NCBI GenBank assembly: GCA_040218145.1
Contig: JAVJQK010000021.1
Span: 62,001 to 126,000, forward strand
Source: Sandaracinaceae bacterium
GTDB lineage: Bacteria > Myxococcota_A > Polyangia > Polyangiales > Sandaracinaceae
Length of the DNA stretch: 64,000 nt
Direction of reading: 5' to 3'
Translations under genes and position numbers: made by a program
Shown: piece after piece, positions 42,785-52,114 of the stretch
How the letters are laid out: every line of letters begins with the position of its first letter
How positions within the stretch are numbered: position 1 is the first letter of the stretch
Notes under the pieces: generated by a model
What the model was told of the DNA's origin: nothing
Databases searched by the model: none
The model's input: only the letters and a program-made list of their open reading frames with translations

Positions 42785-44650
42785 GTGCCCGAGACCGTCC
42801 TGAGCCTCTTCGCCGAGCAGGTGGCGCGCGCGCCGCGCCGGACCGCTCTGCGTTATCGATCCGGTGGCATCTGGCGCGGGCACACGTGGGCCGACTGGCA
42901 GAGCACGAGCGCGGCGGTGGCGGCCGCGCTCGCGGACTGCGGCGTCCAGCCCGGCGATCGCGTGGCCATCCTCGCGCGCACCTCCGTGCGCTGGGTGATG
43001 GCGGACCTCGGCGTCCTGATGTGCGGCGCTGTGACGGTGCCCATCTATCCGACGCTCCGCGCCGACGCGATCGGCGAGATCCTGCGAGACAGCGGGGCCA
43101 CGGTGATCTTCGCCGAGGATCCCGTGCAGCTGGCCAAGGCGGTCGACGAAGAGGCCGGGGAGCTGCCCGGGCTCCAGCGCGCCGTCGTCTTCGAGCGTGT
43201 GGCCCGGCTCGATCGCCCCGACGAGGAGGGGCGGCTCGACGTCACCATCGAAGACGCCGACAGCCGCGGCCGCCCCGTGCTCTCCTGGGAGATGCTCCTC
43301 GAGCGAGGCGTCTTGACGCGTGAGGCGGCCCCGGAGCTCCTCGCACAGCGCTCCGCCACCGTCACCCCCGAGTCGCTCGCGGCCATCTACTACACGTCGG
43401 GCACGAGCGGTGAGCCCAAGGGCGTTCAGATCACGCACGACGCGTTCGTCTTCGAGACCGCGCAGATCTGCCGCGTCATGCCGGTCAGCGCGAGCGACGA
43501 GCAGCTCCTCTTCCTCCCGCTGGCGCACATCGTCGCCAAGCTCACCGTCATGCTGCAGCTGCGCGTCGGCTTCGTGACCAGCTTCGCCAGCTCCATCGAG
43601 GACGCGGCCGAGGAGTGCGGCGAGGTGCGCCCGACCTTCATCGCGGGGGTGCCGCGCGTCTTCGAGAAGATCCAGGAGGCCATCGAGGCGAGCCCGAAGA
43701 TCCAGGGCGACATCCAGCAGCGCGTCTTCGACTGGGCGCTCGGCGTCGGCCGTCGCGTCAGCGCGCTTCGCCAGGAGGGGCGCGAGCCGGGCAGCCTGCT
43801 CGCCGTGCAGCACCGCTCCGCCCACCGCCTGGTCTTCAATCGCGTGAAGCAGCGGCTCGGCGGGCGTCTGCGCTTCATGCTGAGCGGCGCCGCGCCCCTC
43901 GCGAAGTCCACGGCGGAGCTGTTCCACGCCTTCGATCTCCTCATCCTCGAGGGCTACGGGCTGACCGAGACGACCGGGGCGTCGACCCTCAACACCGTCG
44001 ACGCGTACCGCTTCGGCACGGTCGGTCGCCCGCTCCCTGGCGTCGAGGTGAAGCTGGCCGAGGACGGCGAGATCCTGATCCGGGGCCGGAGCGTCACCGC
44101 CGGCTACTGGTGCAGCGCCGACCCTGCGGCGTTCACCGACGACGGCTACTTCCGCACGGGCGACGTCGGCGTTTTCGACACGGACGGTTACCTGACGGTC
44201 ACGGACCGCAAGAAGGACATCATCGTCACCGCGGGCGGCAAGAACGTCGCCCCCGCGCGCGTCGAGCTTCGCCTGACGCGGAGCCCTTACATCGACCGCG
44301 CCGTCGTCGTCGGCGACCGCCGCAAGTACCTCGTCGCGTTGCTCGAGGTCGACCGAGAGGCGATCTTTCGCTGGGCCGATCAACACGGCCTCGGAGGCGA
44401 TCGCTCCGTCCTTCTCCGCCACCCGCGCGTCTGGGCGCTCCTCTCGACCGAGGTCGAGCGCGCGAACGAGAAGCTCGCGAGCTTCGAGCAGATCAAGCGC
44501 TTCGAGCTGCTCCCGGGTGAGCTGACGCAAGCGAGCGGCGCGCTGACGCCGACCGGCAAGGTCAAGAGACGTTTCGTCGAGGAGAAGTACGCGGACCTGG
44601 TCGACGTGCTCTACGAGGGCAACACGGCTGAGCTCGAAGATCTTTCCTAG
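42785..44650 (+). CDS. AMP-dependent long-chain acyl-CoA synthetase
   Basis: The GTG start (MPETVLSLFAEQVAR) gives a 621-residue protein. The ATP/AMP-binding motif is YYTSGTSGEPKGVQ. The core motifs GYGLTETTGAST and YFRTGDVGVFDTDGYLTVTDRKKDII are complete, with the C-terminal lysine region APARVELRL and a LTPTGKVKRR tail. The arrangement matches FadD15-type long-chain fatty acid-CoA ligases, which make acyl-CoA from fatty acid, ATP and CoA. The chain-length preference cannot be read from the sequence. It follows the envelope cluster by 27 nt and may be co-transcribed with it. Two hairpin-rich repeats follow the stop. Confidence 0.93.
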   Translation: MPETVLSLFAEQVARAPRRTALRYRSGGIWRGHTWADWQSTSAAVAAALADCGVQPGDRVAILARTSVRWVMADLGVLMCGAVTVPIYPTLRADAIGEILRDSGATVIFAEDPVQLAKAVDEEAGELPGLQRAVVFERVARLDRPDEEGRLDVTIEDADSRGRPVLSWEMLLERGVLTREAAPELLAQRSATVTPESLAAIYYTSGTSGEPKGVQITHDAFVFETAQICRVMPVSASDEQLLFLPLAHIVAKLTVMLQLRVGFVTSFASSIEDAAEECGEVRPTFIAGVPRVFEKIQEAIEASPKIQGDIQQRVFDWALGVGRRVSALRQEGREPGSLLAVQHRSAHRLVFNRVKQRLGGRLRFMLSGAAPLAKSTAELFHAFDLLILEGYGLTETTGASTLNTVDAYRFGTVGRPLPGVEVKLAEDGEILIRGRSVTAGYWCSADPAAFTDDGYFRTGDVGVFDTDGYLTVTDRKKDIIVTAGGKNVAPARVELRLTRSPYIDRAVVVGDRRKYLVALLEVDREAIFRWADQHGLGGDRSVLLRHPRVWALLSTEVERANEKLASFEQIKRFELLPGELTQASGALTPTGKVKRRFVEEKYADLVDVLYEGNTAELEDLS

Positions 44651-44737
44651 TTGGAGGGCCTGAACGCAGGCCCTCCCCCCATGGGGCGAAGCGCCCATGG
44701 GGCCCCCCTCCCGACTACGGCGATTCGCGCGCTCCGC
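44651..44737. repeat. Hairpin repeat, first copy (partner at 44823-44909)
   Basis: The 87-bp unit begins one base after the synthetase stop. It holds GGAGGGCCTG-AACG-CAGGCCCTCC (44653-44676), a perfect 10-bp stem with a four-base loop. A second hairpin, 44677-44702, has a CCCCATGGG arm. The second copy differs at three positions, two of which form a compensatory base pair. Confidence 0.85.
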
Positions 44738-44822
44738 GCGCTCGGTCGCCGAGCCCCCCGCGGGGCGCTGGGGCCCCCGCGGCTCGCGCTTTCGCTTCGC
44801 GAAAGCTGGCCGCCTTGTCTGC

Positions 44823-44909
44823 TTGGAGGGCCTGAACGCAGGCCCTCCCCCCATTGGGCAAAGCGCCAATGGGGCCCCCCTCCCGACTACGGCGATTCGC
44901 GCGCTCCGC
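44823..44909. repeat. Hairpin repeat, second copy
   Basis: The sequence is 84 of 87 identical to the copy at 44651. The first hairpin (44825-44848) is unchanged. The second hairpin (44849-44874) has T-A where the first copy has G-C. A GCGAAAGCTGGCCGCC motif lies between the copies and again after this one. Confidence 0.85.
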
Positions 44910-45044
44910 GAAAGCTGGCCGCCTTTCCCGGTGTACGCGGCCGGTAATTGTGCGCGGCGGCGGATTCCTGGGCGAGCTCGACGGGAGCCTCCAACGGCAG
45001 ACGCAGCGCGGTGGCTGGTCCGATCGCCGATGCGCGTCGCGGAT

Positions 45045-45650
45045 CCGGCGACGGGCGCGGAGGCGGTCGCGGAGGCAGTCGCGGAGGCGGTCGCGGAGAC
45101 GGTCGCGGAGGCGGAGGCGGAGGCGGTCGCGGAGGAGGAGGCGGTCGCGGAGGAGGAGGCGGTCGCGGAGGAGGAGGCGGTCGCGGATCCGGCGACGGGC
45201 GCGGAGGCGGTCGCGGAGGCAGTCGCGGAGGCGGTCGCGGAGGCGGTCGCGGAGGCGGTCGCGGAGGCGGTCGCGGAGGCGGTCGCGGAGGCGGTCGCGG
45301 AGGCGGTCGCGGAGGCGGTCGCGGAGGCGGTCGGGAGGCGGTCGGGAGGCGGTCGGGAGGCGGTCGCGGATGCGATCGCGGAGGCGGTCGCGGAGGCGGT
45401 CGCGGAGGCGGTCGCGGATGCGGTCGCGGAAGCGGATGCGGTGGCGGATGCGGTGGCGGATGCGGTGGCGGATGCGGTGGCGGATGCGGTGGCGGATGCG
45501 GTGGCGGATGCGGTGGCGGATGCGGGGGCGGATGCGGTGGCGGATGCGGTCGCGGAGGCGGTGGCGGATGCGGTGGGCGGATGCGGGGGCGGATGCGGTG
45601 GCGGATGCGGTCGCGGAGGCGGTCGCGGATGCGGTCGCGGACACGGCGGC
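45045..45650. repeat. Hexamer-phased tandem array, dominant 12-bp units
   Basis: The left two thirds repeat GGCGGTCGCGGA and the right third GGCGGATGCGGT. Read on the - strand nearly every hexamer is NCCGNN, as in the array at 870-1280. The + strand is G-rich with many GG tracts. Three consecutive units near 45330-45360 have lost one base each, and an extra G lies near 45575. The frame therefore changes (Ala-Glu-Ala-Val becomes Gly-Gly-Cys-Gly), which argues against translation. Confidence 0.85.
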
Positions 45651-45689
45651 AGACCAAGCCCAGCGGCGACGGCACAACCTGCCGCCCAC

Positions 45690-45732
45690 CCTGGCACGTG
45701 CCTCCTTGTGCAATCATGCGCCGCGTGCCAGG
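45690..45732 (+). promoter_or_regulatory. Inverted repeat just before the sigma-54 activator gene
   Basis: CCTGGCACG (45690-45698) and CGTGCCAGG (45724-45732) form a perfect 9-bp stem. GGCACGTGCC inside the left arm is itself a palindrome. The right arm ends 8 nt before the GTG start. It could be an operator or a 5' hairpin. Confidence 0.4.
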
Positions 45733-45740
45733 CTGGGCGC

Positions 45741-48317
45741 GTGAGTACCCGGGAGGAGGGTCGGGAGCTCTGGCTCCGTGGGCGTCTCGACGAGGCGGCC
45801 GAGGTGTTGGACGCGTTGATCGCGGCGGCGGAGCCCGCTGAGGCGGCGCGGCTGACGCGAGATCTGGCGCGCGTCGAGATGGCGCGTGAGTCCCCACGTA
45901 AGGCGCTCGAGCTCTTCGAGCGTGCCCTGGCCCACGCGGGCGAGGCCGACGCGCCGCGGCAGGCCGCGACGATCCACGCGCGTCGCGCGGAGGCGCGTGC
46001 CTGGTTGGGCCAGTCGCCGGAGGCCTCGGACGAGGCGCGCAGCGTCCTCGAGGATCGCGCGGCGCCGGCCGAGGCGCGGTCGGTGGCGCGGCGCACGCTG
46101 GGCCGGGTCGCGGCGACCGGCGGCGATGTGGAGGAGGCGCTGCGGCGCTTCGACGAGGCGATCGGGGAGCTTCGCGAGAGCGAAGACGCGGCCGAGCCGC
46201 TCGCCCTCGCCTACCTCGACGCCGCGGAGGCGCTGCTCGACCGCGACGGTCCGGTCGACAGCTCGGCCGCGGCGGCGCGGCTCGCCGAAGCCCGCGATCA
46301 CATCGAGGGGGGTGGGCTCGATCGTCTGCGACCGCGTCTGGGCGTCCTGCTCGCGCGCGCCCGCGGCGCGAACGGCGACACGGACGGCGCGGTCCAGGAG
46401 CTGGAGCGGCTCGTCTCCGAGCTGCGCAGCGGACCCCGCGACGTCTCGTGGCAGGCCCTCGCCGCGCTCGCGCGGCTCCACGAGCAGCGCGGAGCCGAGT
46501 TCCTCGCCCGAAAGAGCTTCGAGCAGGCGGTCGAGGTCCTCGAGGCGCTGGCCACGGCCCTCGCCCGCGAGCATCGGGAGAGCTTCTGGAACGACGCTCG
46601 GCGTCAGTACGTCCGACGGCGCGCGGCCGGGGAAGGCGACCGACGACCACGCCCTCAGGTCGCGGGCCCGTTCGCGGACGGGCGGCTCGCGCGCCTGCTC
46701 GAGATCCTCAAGCGACTCGCGAGTGAGACGGACGTCGATCGCGTGCTCGAGCGCATCACGGACTGCGCCATCGAGCTCAGCGGAGCCGAGCGCGGCTTCG
46801 TGCTCCTCACGGACGAGGACGACGTGCTGCTGCCGCACACCGTGCGCGACGTGGCGAACCCGGACGACCCGCACGTGGCCTTCAGCCGGTCGATCGCGGA
46901 GGCGGTGCTCATCGACGGCGAGCCCATCCTGACCGTCGACGCGCGCAGCGACATGCGACTCAGCGAGTACCTCTCGGTGCACAAGCTGATGCTCAAGTCC
47001 GTCGCGTGCCTGCCCATCCGCGGCCGCTCCGGCACCGTCGGCGTGCTCTACCTGGAGCATCGCATGCGGCGTGGTCGCTTCGGCGAGGCCGATCTCGACC
47101 TGTTGCTGGCGTTCGCCGACCAGGCCGCGATCGCGCTCGAGAACGCGCGCCTCCTCGCGAGCCTGGACACGCGCCGGGAGGAGCTCGAGCGGGCCAACGA
47201 GGAGCTCGGCGCGGCGAAGGAGGAGATCGAGCGGCTCCTCGACGCCAGGACGGTCGAGCTCGAGGAGGCGAAGACCGAGCTCGTCCGGGCCCGCGAGGCC
47301 CTGCGCGCCGCGAACGACCGCCACGGGATCGTCGGGCGCAGCGAGCGGATGCGGCGCGTCTTCGCCGTCATCGACCGCGTGCGGGACGCCGAGGTCCCCG
47401 TCGTCATCCACGGCGAGAGCGGCACGGGCAAGGAGCTGATCGCCCGGGCCATCCACTTCAGCGGGCGGCGCTCGCGCGAGTCGTTCGTCGCGCTGAACTG
47501 CGCCGCCATCCCCGAGGCGCTGCTCGAGAGCGAGCTCTTCGGGCACGTCCGGGGCGCGTTCACCGGGGCCGACCGTGACCGCGAGGGCGTGATCGTGAAG
47601 TCGTCGGGCGGGACGCTCTTCCTCGACGAGGTGGGCGACATGCCGGCGAAGATGCAGGTCGATCTCCTCCGCGTCCTACAGGATCGCAAGGTTCGTCCGG
47701 TCGGGGGCGACCACGAGGTGGAGGTCGACATCCGCGTGATCGCCGCGAGCAACAAGTCGCTGGAGCGGCTCGTCGAGCACGGCGAGTTCCGGGAAGACCT
47801 CTTCTATCGACTCAACGTCGTGCAAGTGAAGCTGCCGCCTCTCCGGGAGCGCGTGGAGGACATTCCGCTGCTGTGCGAGCATTTCCTGGCCGCGTTCGCC
47901 GAGCGCGACGACGCGGCTCCGAAGCGCATCTCTCGCGAGGCCATCCGGCGCATCGCGAGTCACCCGCTGCCGGGCAACGTTCGCCAGCTCGAGCACCTGC
48001 TGCTGAACGCCTGGGTGATGTCGGAGGGTGACGTCATCGACCTCGACGACCTCGCGCTCGCCGACGACGGGACGAGCCTCCCCGTGCCGCCGCGTCTCGA
48101 GAAGGCGCTCTCCGCGAGCGCGCACTCGCGGCCGCCGACGTCGGGCCCCGCCGACGCGCCGCCCCCGTCGAGCGTCGAGGAGTTCAAGGACACGGAGAAG
48201 CGGCGCATCCTCGAGGCGCTCGAAGCCGAGAGCTGGAACCGCGTCCGCGCCGCGAAGGCCCTCGGCATGGCGCGCCGCACGTTCTACCGGCGGCTCAAGG
48301 AGTACGACATCCTGTAG
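45741..48317 (+). CDS. Sigma-54-dependent activator with TPR and GAF domains
   Basis: The GTG start gives an 858-residue protein. The frame is also open far upstream through the tandem array, but only as low-complexity sequence. TPR-like helices fill residues ~1-290. A GAF domain lies at ~335-475. A coiled coil joins it at ~475-525. The AAA+ domain has Walker A GESGTGKE (558-565), GAFTGA (605-610, contact with sigma-54) and LFLDEVGDMP. A Fis-type helix-turn-helix ends the protein (ALEAESWNRVRAAKALGMARRTFYRRL). There is no response-regulator receiver, so the input is probably a small molecule bound by GAF or a protein bound by the TPR. The target promoters are unknown. Confidence 0.92.
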   Translation: MSTREEGRELWLRGRLDEAAEVLDALIAAAEPAEAARLTRDLARVEMARESPRKALELFERALAHAGEADAPRQAATIHARRAEARAWLGQSPEASDEARSVLEDRAAPAEARSVARRTLGRVAATGGDVEEALRRFDEAIGELRESEDAAEPLALAYLDAAEALLDRDGPVDSSAAAARLAEARDHIEGGGLDRLRPRLGVLLARARGANGDTDGAVQELERLVSELRSGPRDVSWQALAALARLHEQRGAEFLARKSFEQAVEVLEALATALAREHRESFWNDARRQYVRRRAAGEGDRRPRPQVAGPFADGRLARLLEILKRLASETDVDRVLERITDCAIELSGAERGFVLLTDEDDVLLPHTVRDVANPDDPHVAFSRSIAEAVLIDGEPILTVDARSDMRLSEYLSVHKLMLKSVACLPIRGRSGTVGVLYLEHRMRRGRFGEADLDLLLAFADQAAIALENARLLASLDTRREELERANEELGAAKEEIERLLDARTVELEEAKTELVRAREALRAANDRHGIVGRSERMRRVFAVIDRVRDAEVPVVIHGESGTGKELIARAIHFSGRRSRESFVALNCAAIPEALLESELFGHVRGAFTGADRDREGVIVKSSGGTLFLDEVGDMPAKMQVDLLRVLQDRKVRPVGGDHEVEVDIRVIAASNKSLERLVEHGEFREDLFYRLNVVQVKLPPLRERVEDIPLLCEHFLAAFAERDDAAPKRISREAIRRIASHPLPGNVRQLEHLLLNAWVMSEGDVIDLDDLALADDGTSLPVPPRLEKALSASAHSRPPTSGPADAPPPSSVEEFKDTEKRRILEALEAESWNRVRAAKALGMARRTFYRRLKEYDIL

Positions 48318-48412
48318 CCAGAGACCCGGCCGACGCGCGGCGTCCTGGCCGGAGGAGGCGCGAGTTCTTCGACCGCGGCCAAGGATCGGGCGACGCACGC
48401 GGGGAATGGCGC

Positions 48413-48418
48413 TATCGT
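48413..48418 (+). promoter_or_regulatory. -10-like element for the small lipoprotein gene
   Basis: TATCGT ends 7 nt before the ATG at 48426. Confidence 0.4.
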
Positions 48419-48425
48419 GGGGTCG

Positions 48426-48662
48426 ATGCGGGTGCGTCTCGTCTTCATCGCCGCCGCAGCGCTGCTCGCGCTGACCGGATGTCCTCGCGAGCCGGACGCG
48501 CCTGAGCCCGGCATGGGCACGCCGTGCGAGCAGATCGACGACTGCAACGCCGGCGACACGTGCGGCCTCCTCACGCTCTGCGTGGACGGGTTCTGCGCGG
48601 AGGAGCCGACGCTCGTCTTGCCCTGCCCCGGCGACGGCGCTCCCGTCCGGCCGCCCGGCTGA
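48426..48662 (+). CDS. Small Cys-rich lipoprotein
   Basis: The ATG giving MRVRLVFIAAAALLALTGC is chosen for the lipoprotein signal; a GTG three codons upstream is possible. The protein has 78 residues. The mature part has seven cysteines in a Dickkopf-like order (TPCEQIDDCNAGDTCGLLTLCVDGFC, then LPCPG). It is too short for a second domain. It converges with the cytosolic kinase gene at 48672. Probably an exported, disulfide-bonded protein of unknown role. Confidence 0.7.
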   Translation: MRVRLVFIAAAALLALTGCPREPDAPEPGMGTPCEQIDDCNAGDTCGLLTLCVDGFCAEEPTLVLPCPGDGAPVRPPG

Positions 48663-48671
48663 CGCGCCGCT

Positions 48672-50069
48672 CTACTCGTCGCCTTCGGTCGCGAAGCGGC
48701 GCTCGAGCTCTTCGAAGTAGTCGACCCCGTCCTTGGACTTGGTGCGCGGGTGGCTGTCGTCGACGCGCTCGTCCCGGCGCTTGCCCTTGCCGCTCTTGCG
48801 CGCCGAGTCGTCGAGGAGCACCACCGGGCGGTTCTTGCCCGTCTCGTCCGCGCTGCTGAATCCGTCGAGCATCAGCGACTCGGAGTCCTCGAGGCTCAGC
48901 GAGGGCCCATCGACCAGCCCGTCGAGATCCATCGGCTCGCTGATCTCGCCGCCCATCGAGAGGGGCGCCGGCGTGTGGCCTCCCATCGGCTCGGCCGGGA
49001 TGCTCAGGAGCTGGAGATCGTCGAGCAGCGCGCCCTCGTCGATGTCGGGCAGGATCTCTTCCTCCACGTCCCACACGCGACGCGCCTCGGAGTCGGGCAC
49101 CACCTCGAGCCGGGGAGGGTCCGCCTCGACGATGCCGAGCGCCTCTTCGCGGATGCGCTCGGCGGGCGCGACCGACGCGAAGTAGCGGGCGATCGCGCGC
49201 GGCCCCACCAGGAAGCCGTTCCGCATCGACAGCTCCTCCAGGTACATCGCGAGGTGCGCCGCGCTCGGCATGCGGTGCCCGCGATCGCGCTGGAGCGCGG
49301 CGAGCACGATCTCCTCGAGGTCGGCCGGATAGCCGGGCACGATGGTCGACGGCGGCGGGGCGTCCTGCTCGACCACCTGCGTCATGATCTGCACGTCGTT
49401 GCCGCGGAAGAGGCGCGTGCCGGTGGTGAGCTCGTAGAGGACGACCCCGAGCGCGAACACGTCGGCGCGCTTGTCGAGCGGCTTCCCGCGCACCTGCTCG
49501 GGCGCCATGTACGCGAACGTGCCGCGCACCGCGCCGGCCTCGGTGTCCTTGCGCGCGCTGGTCGCGGCGACGCCGAAGTCCATCAGCTTCGCCACGCCGT
49601 CGCGCGTGAGCATGATGTTGTGCGGGGTCACGTCACGGTGGACGATCCGCAGCGGCCGGCCCGCGCGGTCCTTCCGCTCGTGCGCGTGGTGCAGCGCCTC
49701 GCACGCCTGCACGACGACCGCCGCCGCGACGTTCATCGGCATTACCGCGCCCGCCTTCGCGCCGAGCCGCCAGAGGTCGGCCACCGTGAGCCCCTCGACG
49801 TACTCCATGGCGATGTACCAGTAGCCGTCGGCCAGCCCGATGTCGTAGACCTGCGGGATGTTCGGGTGGGCGAGCTCCGAGAGCAGCCGCGCCTCGTCCT
49901 GGAACATGCGCAGCTGCCGCTTGTGCTCGGCGAGATGCGGGAACAGCCGCTTGATCACGACGTCGCGGAAGAAGCCGCCCTCCCCCCACTGGCGCGCGAG
50001 GAAGATCTCCGCCATCCCGCCGGCGGCGATCTTTCGGATCAGGTCGTAGCTCGCGAGTCTCGTGGTCAT
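48672..50069 (-). CDS. Cytosolic serine/threonine protein kinase
   Basis: This 465-residue protein has no membrane segment. The kinase domain spans ~8-280: glycine loop AAGGMA, lysine in VVIKRL (K40), HRDVTPHN (144-151), DFG (164-166), GTFAYMAPEQ and DVFALGVVLYEL. The catalytic loop residue after HRD is Val rather than the common Leu, but Asp and Asn are kept. The ~180-residue C-terminal tail is acidic, with Asp/Leu/Ser-rich stretches (LPDIDEGALLDDLQLL, EDSESLMLDGF) and a basic end. It may be a docking or phospho-site region. The kinase is divergent from the metzincin lipoprotein gene. Confidence 0.92.
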   Translation of the reverse strand: MTTRLASYDLIRKIAAGGMAEIFLARQWGEGGFFRDVVIKRLFPHLAEHKRQLRMFQDEARLLSELAHPNIPQVYDIGLADGYWYIAMEYVEGLTVADLWRLGAKAGAVMPMNVAAAVVVQACEALHHAHERKDRAGRPLRIVHRDVTPHNIMLTRDGVAKLMDFGVAATSARKDTEAGAVRGTFAYMAPEQVRGKPLDKRADVFALGVVLYELTTGTRLFRGNDVQIMTQVVEQDAPPPSTIVPGYPADLEEIVLAALQRDRGHRMPSAAHLAMYLEELSMRNGFLVGPRAIARYFASVAPAERIREEALGIVEADPPRLEVVPDSEARRVWDVEEEILPDIDEGALLDDLQLLSIPAEPMGGHTPAPLSMGGEISEPMDLDGLVDGPSLSLEDSESLMLDGFSSADETGKNRPVVLLDDSARKSGKGKRRDERVDDSHPRTKSKDGVDYFEELERRFATEGDE

Positions 50070-50150
50070 CTGCGTTCGGACGAGCGGGCGCTCACCGGGA
50101 GCGTACAGGGGAACCGACGGGTGGGCACGGAACCGTCGCCTCCGGGGGTG

Positions 50151-50156
50151 TATGCT
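50151..50156 (+). promoter_or_regulatory. -10-like element for the metzincin lipoprotein gene
   Basis: TATGCT ends 8 nt before the ATG at 50165. A GGAACC sequence lies 16 nt upstream of it (50129-50134), resembling an extracytoplasmic-function sigma -35 box. Confidence 0.4.
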
Positions 50157-50164
50157 CCCCCCGC

Positions 50165-52114
50165 ATGAGACGTCTCTCGTTGTGCATGATGGCGCTCTTC
50201 GCCGCCGCTGGCTGTGGCGAATCCCACGCCCCCGACGGCGGGGCCGGCGGGATCGGGGCCGCCTGCGACGAGGCGCCGTGCCCGTCCGGGCTCGCTTGCG
50301 TGCGCGCCGCCACCTTCCCGGGCGGCTACTGCTCGGTCACCTGCGAGTCCAGCGAGTGCCCCGCCGGCGCGGTCTGCGGCGAGACGTCACCGCCGATCTG
50401 CCTGGCCACCTGCGCCGACGCCAGCGAGTGCCGCGACGGCTACGACTGCTGGCGGGGCGCGTGTCGTCCCGCGTGCACCCGCGACGCCGACTGTGGTGGG
50501 GACGGAACGAGCTGCGTGGACGGCCGCTGCGAGGGCGCCGAGTGCTCCGACGCGGCGGACTGCGCGCCCGGCCAGATCTGCCGCGAGTTCGCGTGCGTCG
50601 CGCCCCCGCCCGACGGCGGCCTCTTGCTGCCGACCGGCGCGGCCTGCGCCGGCGACGTGGAGTGCGAGAGCGGCGTCTGTCTCCCGCCCGCGCTCGGCGG
50701 GACCTGCTCCATCGCGTGCACCGACGCCGAGGCGTGCTTCGTCTTCCCGACCGAGCACGGCTGCACCGTCTTGCCGGAGGCGCCGTCGCGGGCCGTCTGC
50801 GCGCCGCTGCCCGACGGCGCGCTCGCCCGGGGCCGCGCGTGCGTCGAGGACGCAGAGTGCCAGGCGCGCCTCTGCCAGGAGGGGCAGTGCACGGAGGTCT
50901 GCGACGACGACGGCGACTGCCTGACCGGCCAGACGTGCACCACCCTCCCCCGGGCTGGCACGAGCGCCACCTACTCCGGCTGCGGCTATCCGGCGCGCAC
51001 GGGCGCGGTGCAGATCGACGAGATCGACCTCGGCTCGGTCGTGCTGCGGGCGGCCACCGTCGACGCGCTCGAGTTCGCCACCCCGCCCGACACGGTCAGC
51101 GTGACGCTGCAGGCGCGCCGCGTGAGCGGGGACCCGCTCGCGGTCGGCTTCTCCCGGGTCGACGACCCCGCGAGCACCACGCTGTTCGACGTGTTCGAGA
51201 TCCTCATGCTGAACGACCAGCCCATCCGCTGGCTCCCGGTCGACACCGGCGAATCGGCGGCGATGCTCGTGCCGAACACCACCCCCGACCGGGTCCGCTA
51301 CCTCCCCGGCCGGCACGAAGTGGCGGTGAACACCTTCCCCCGCTCCATGGGCGACACGGGCGCGGCGGGCTTGACGGTGAGCGCACTGGTGAAGCGCGCG
51401 GCCGGCGGGACGGTGACGAGCGGGACCCTGGACCTGAACGTCTTCCTCGTCGGCGTGGGGGTGAGCGCGTCGGCCGCCCCCAGCAACGGGCGGCTGCAGA
51501 CGGCGCTGACCCGTCTGCGGGACCGCCTCGCGCCGACGGGCGTGAGCCTGGGCGCCATCCGCTACTTCGACGTGACGGGCGCCGACGCGACCCGCTACCA
51601 GGTGATCGACTCCACGGACGGCGAGTCGAGCGAGCTGGCCGGGCTCTTCCGGCTCAGCGGCGGCGTCTCCACCGGCCGGGTGCTGAACGTGTTCCTCGTC
51701 CGCTCGATCGAGTCGGGCAGCGGAGGCTTCGCCGCGCTCGGCGTCGCGGGGGGCATCCCGGGCCCGGTGGGTCAGCACGGGACTCAGCACAGCGGCGTGG
51801 TCTCCGCGTTCGATCCCGCCGTCGTGGGCTCGGGCAACACCGGGGCGCGCCTGGTCGGGCACATCCTCGCCCACGAGATCGGGCACTACGTGGGGCTCTT
51901 CCACAGCACCGAGCAGAGCCGGCCATGCGGCCCGGGGGAGGAGCCCGAGCGCGACGGCTGCGCCCCGTTCGGGGCGGGCGATCAGCTCGCGGACACCGCG
52001 CGCGGCGACGACTCCCTCGTGATGTACTGGCGGGTCGTGGGCGCGGGCTCGAACGACCGCTGGAGCGCCGGCCAGGGCTTCGTGTTCCGGGTCAGCGCGC
52101 TGGTGGGGCCATGA
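50165..52114 (+). CDS. Cys-rich lipoprotein with C-terminal metzincin-type protease domain
   Basis: This 649-residue protein has a lipoprotein-like signal (LCMMALFAAAGC). Residues ~30-270 are Dickkopf-like Cys-rich units (ACDEAPCPSGLAC, CESSECPAGAVC, CTRDADCGGDGTSC and more). A beta region follows. The C-terminal part has the complete zinc motif HEIGHYVGLFH (bases 51872-51904) with Met-turn-like SLVMYW about 40 residues on. This predicts an active extracellular metalloprotease, tethered to the cell, with a disulfide-rich pro-region or binding region. The stop overlaps the ATG of the SDR gene (ATGA), so the two are co-translated. Confidence 0.83.
   Translation: MRRLSLCMMALFAAAGCGESHAPDGGAGGIGAACDEAPCPSGLACVRAATFPGGYCSVTCESSECPAGAVCGETSPPICLATCADASECRDGYDCWRGACRPACTRDADCGGDGTSCVDGRCEGAECSDAADCAPGQICREFACVAPPPDGGLLLPTGAACAGDVECESGVCLPPALGGTCSIACTDAEACFVFPTEHGCTVLPEAPSRAVCAPLPDGALARGRACVEDAECQARLCQEGQCTEVCDDDGDCLTGQTCTTLPRAGTSATYSGCGYPARTGAVQIDEIDLGSVVLRAATVDALEFATPPDTVSVTLQARRVSGDPLAVGFSRVDDPASTTLFDVFEILMLNDQPIRWLPVDTGESAAMLVPNTTPDRVRYLPGRHEVAVNTFPRSMGDTGAAGLTVSALVKRAAGGTVTSGTLDLNVFLVGVGVSASAAPSNGRLQTALTRLRDRLAPTGVSLGAIRYFDVTGADATRYQVIDSTDGESSELAGLFRLSGGVSTGRVLNVFLVRSIESGSGGFAALGVAGGIPGPVGQHGTQHSGVVSAFDPAVVGSGNTGARLVGHILAHEIGHYVGLFHSTEQSRPCGPGEEPERDGCAPFGAGDQLADTARGDDSLVMYWRVVGAGSNDRWSAGQGFVFRVSALVGP

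Noticed and set aside
45691-45712. Possible sigma-54 promoter (TGGCACG followed by TTGTGC)
   Set aside because: The distance between the GG and GC elements is too long for a -24/-12 promoter. The GGCACGTGCC palindrome explains the match better.
44697-45740. Upstream extension of the sigma-54 activator frame through the tandem array
   Set aside because: The open frame adds only repeats and changes reading frame within the array. The activator's TPR region begins at the GTG at 45741.
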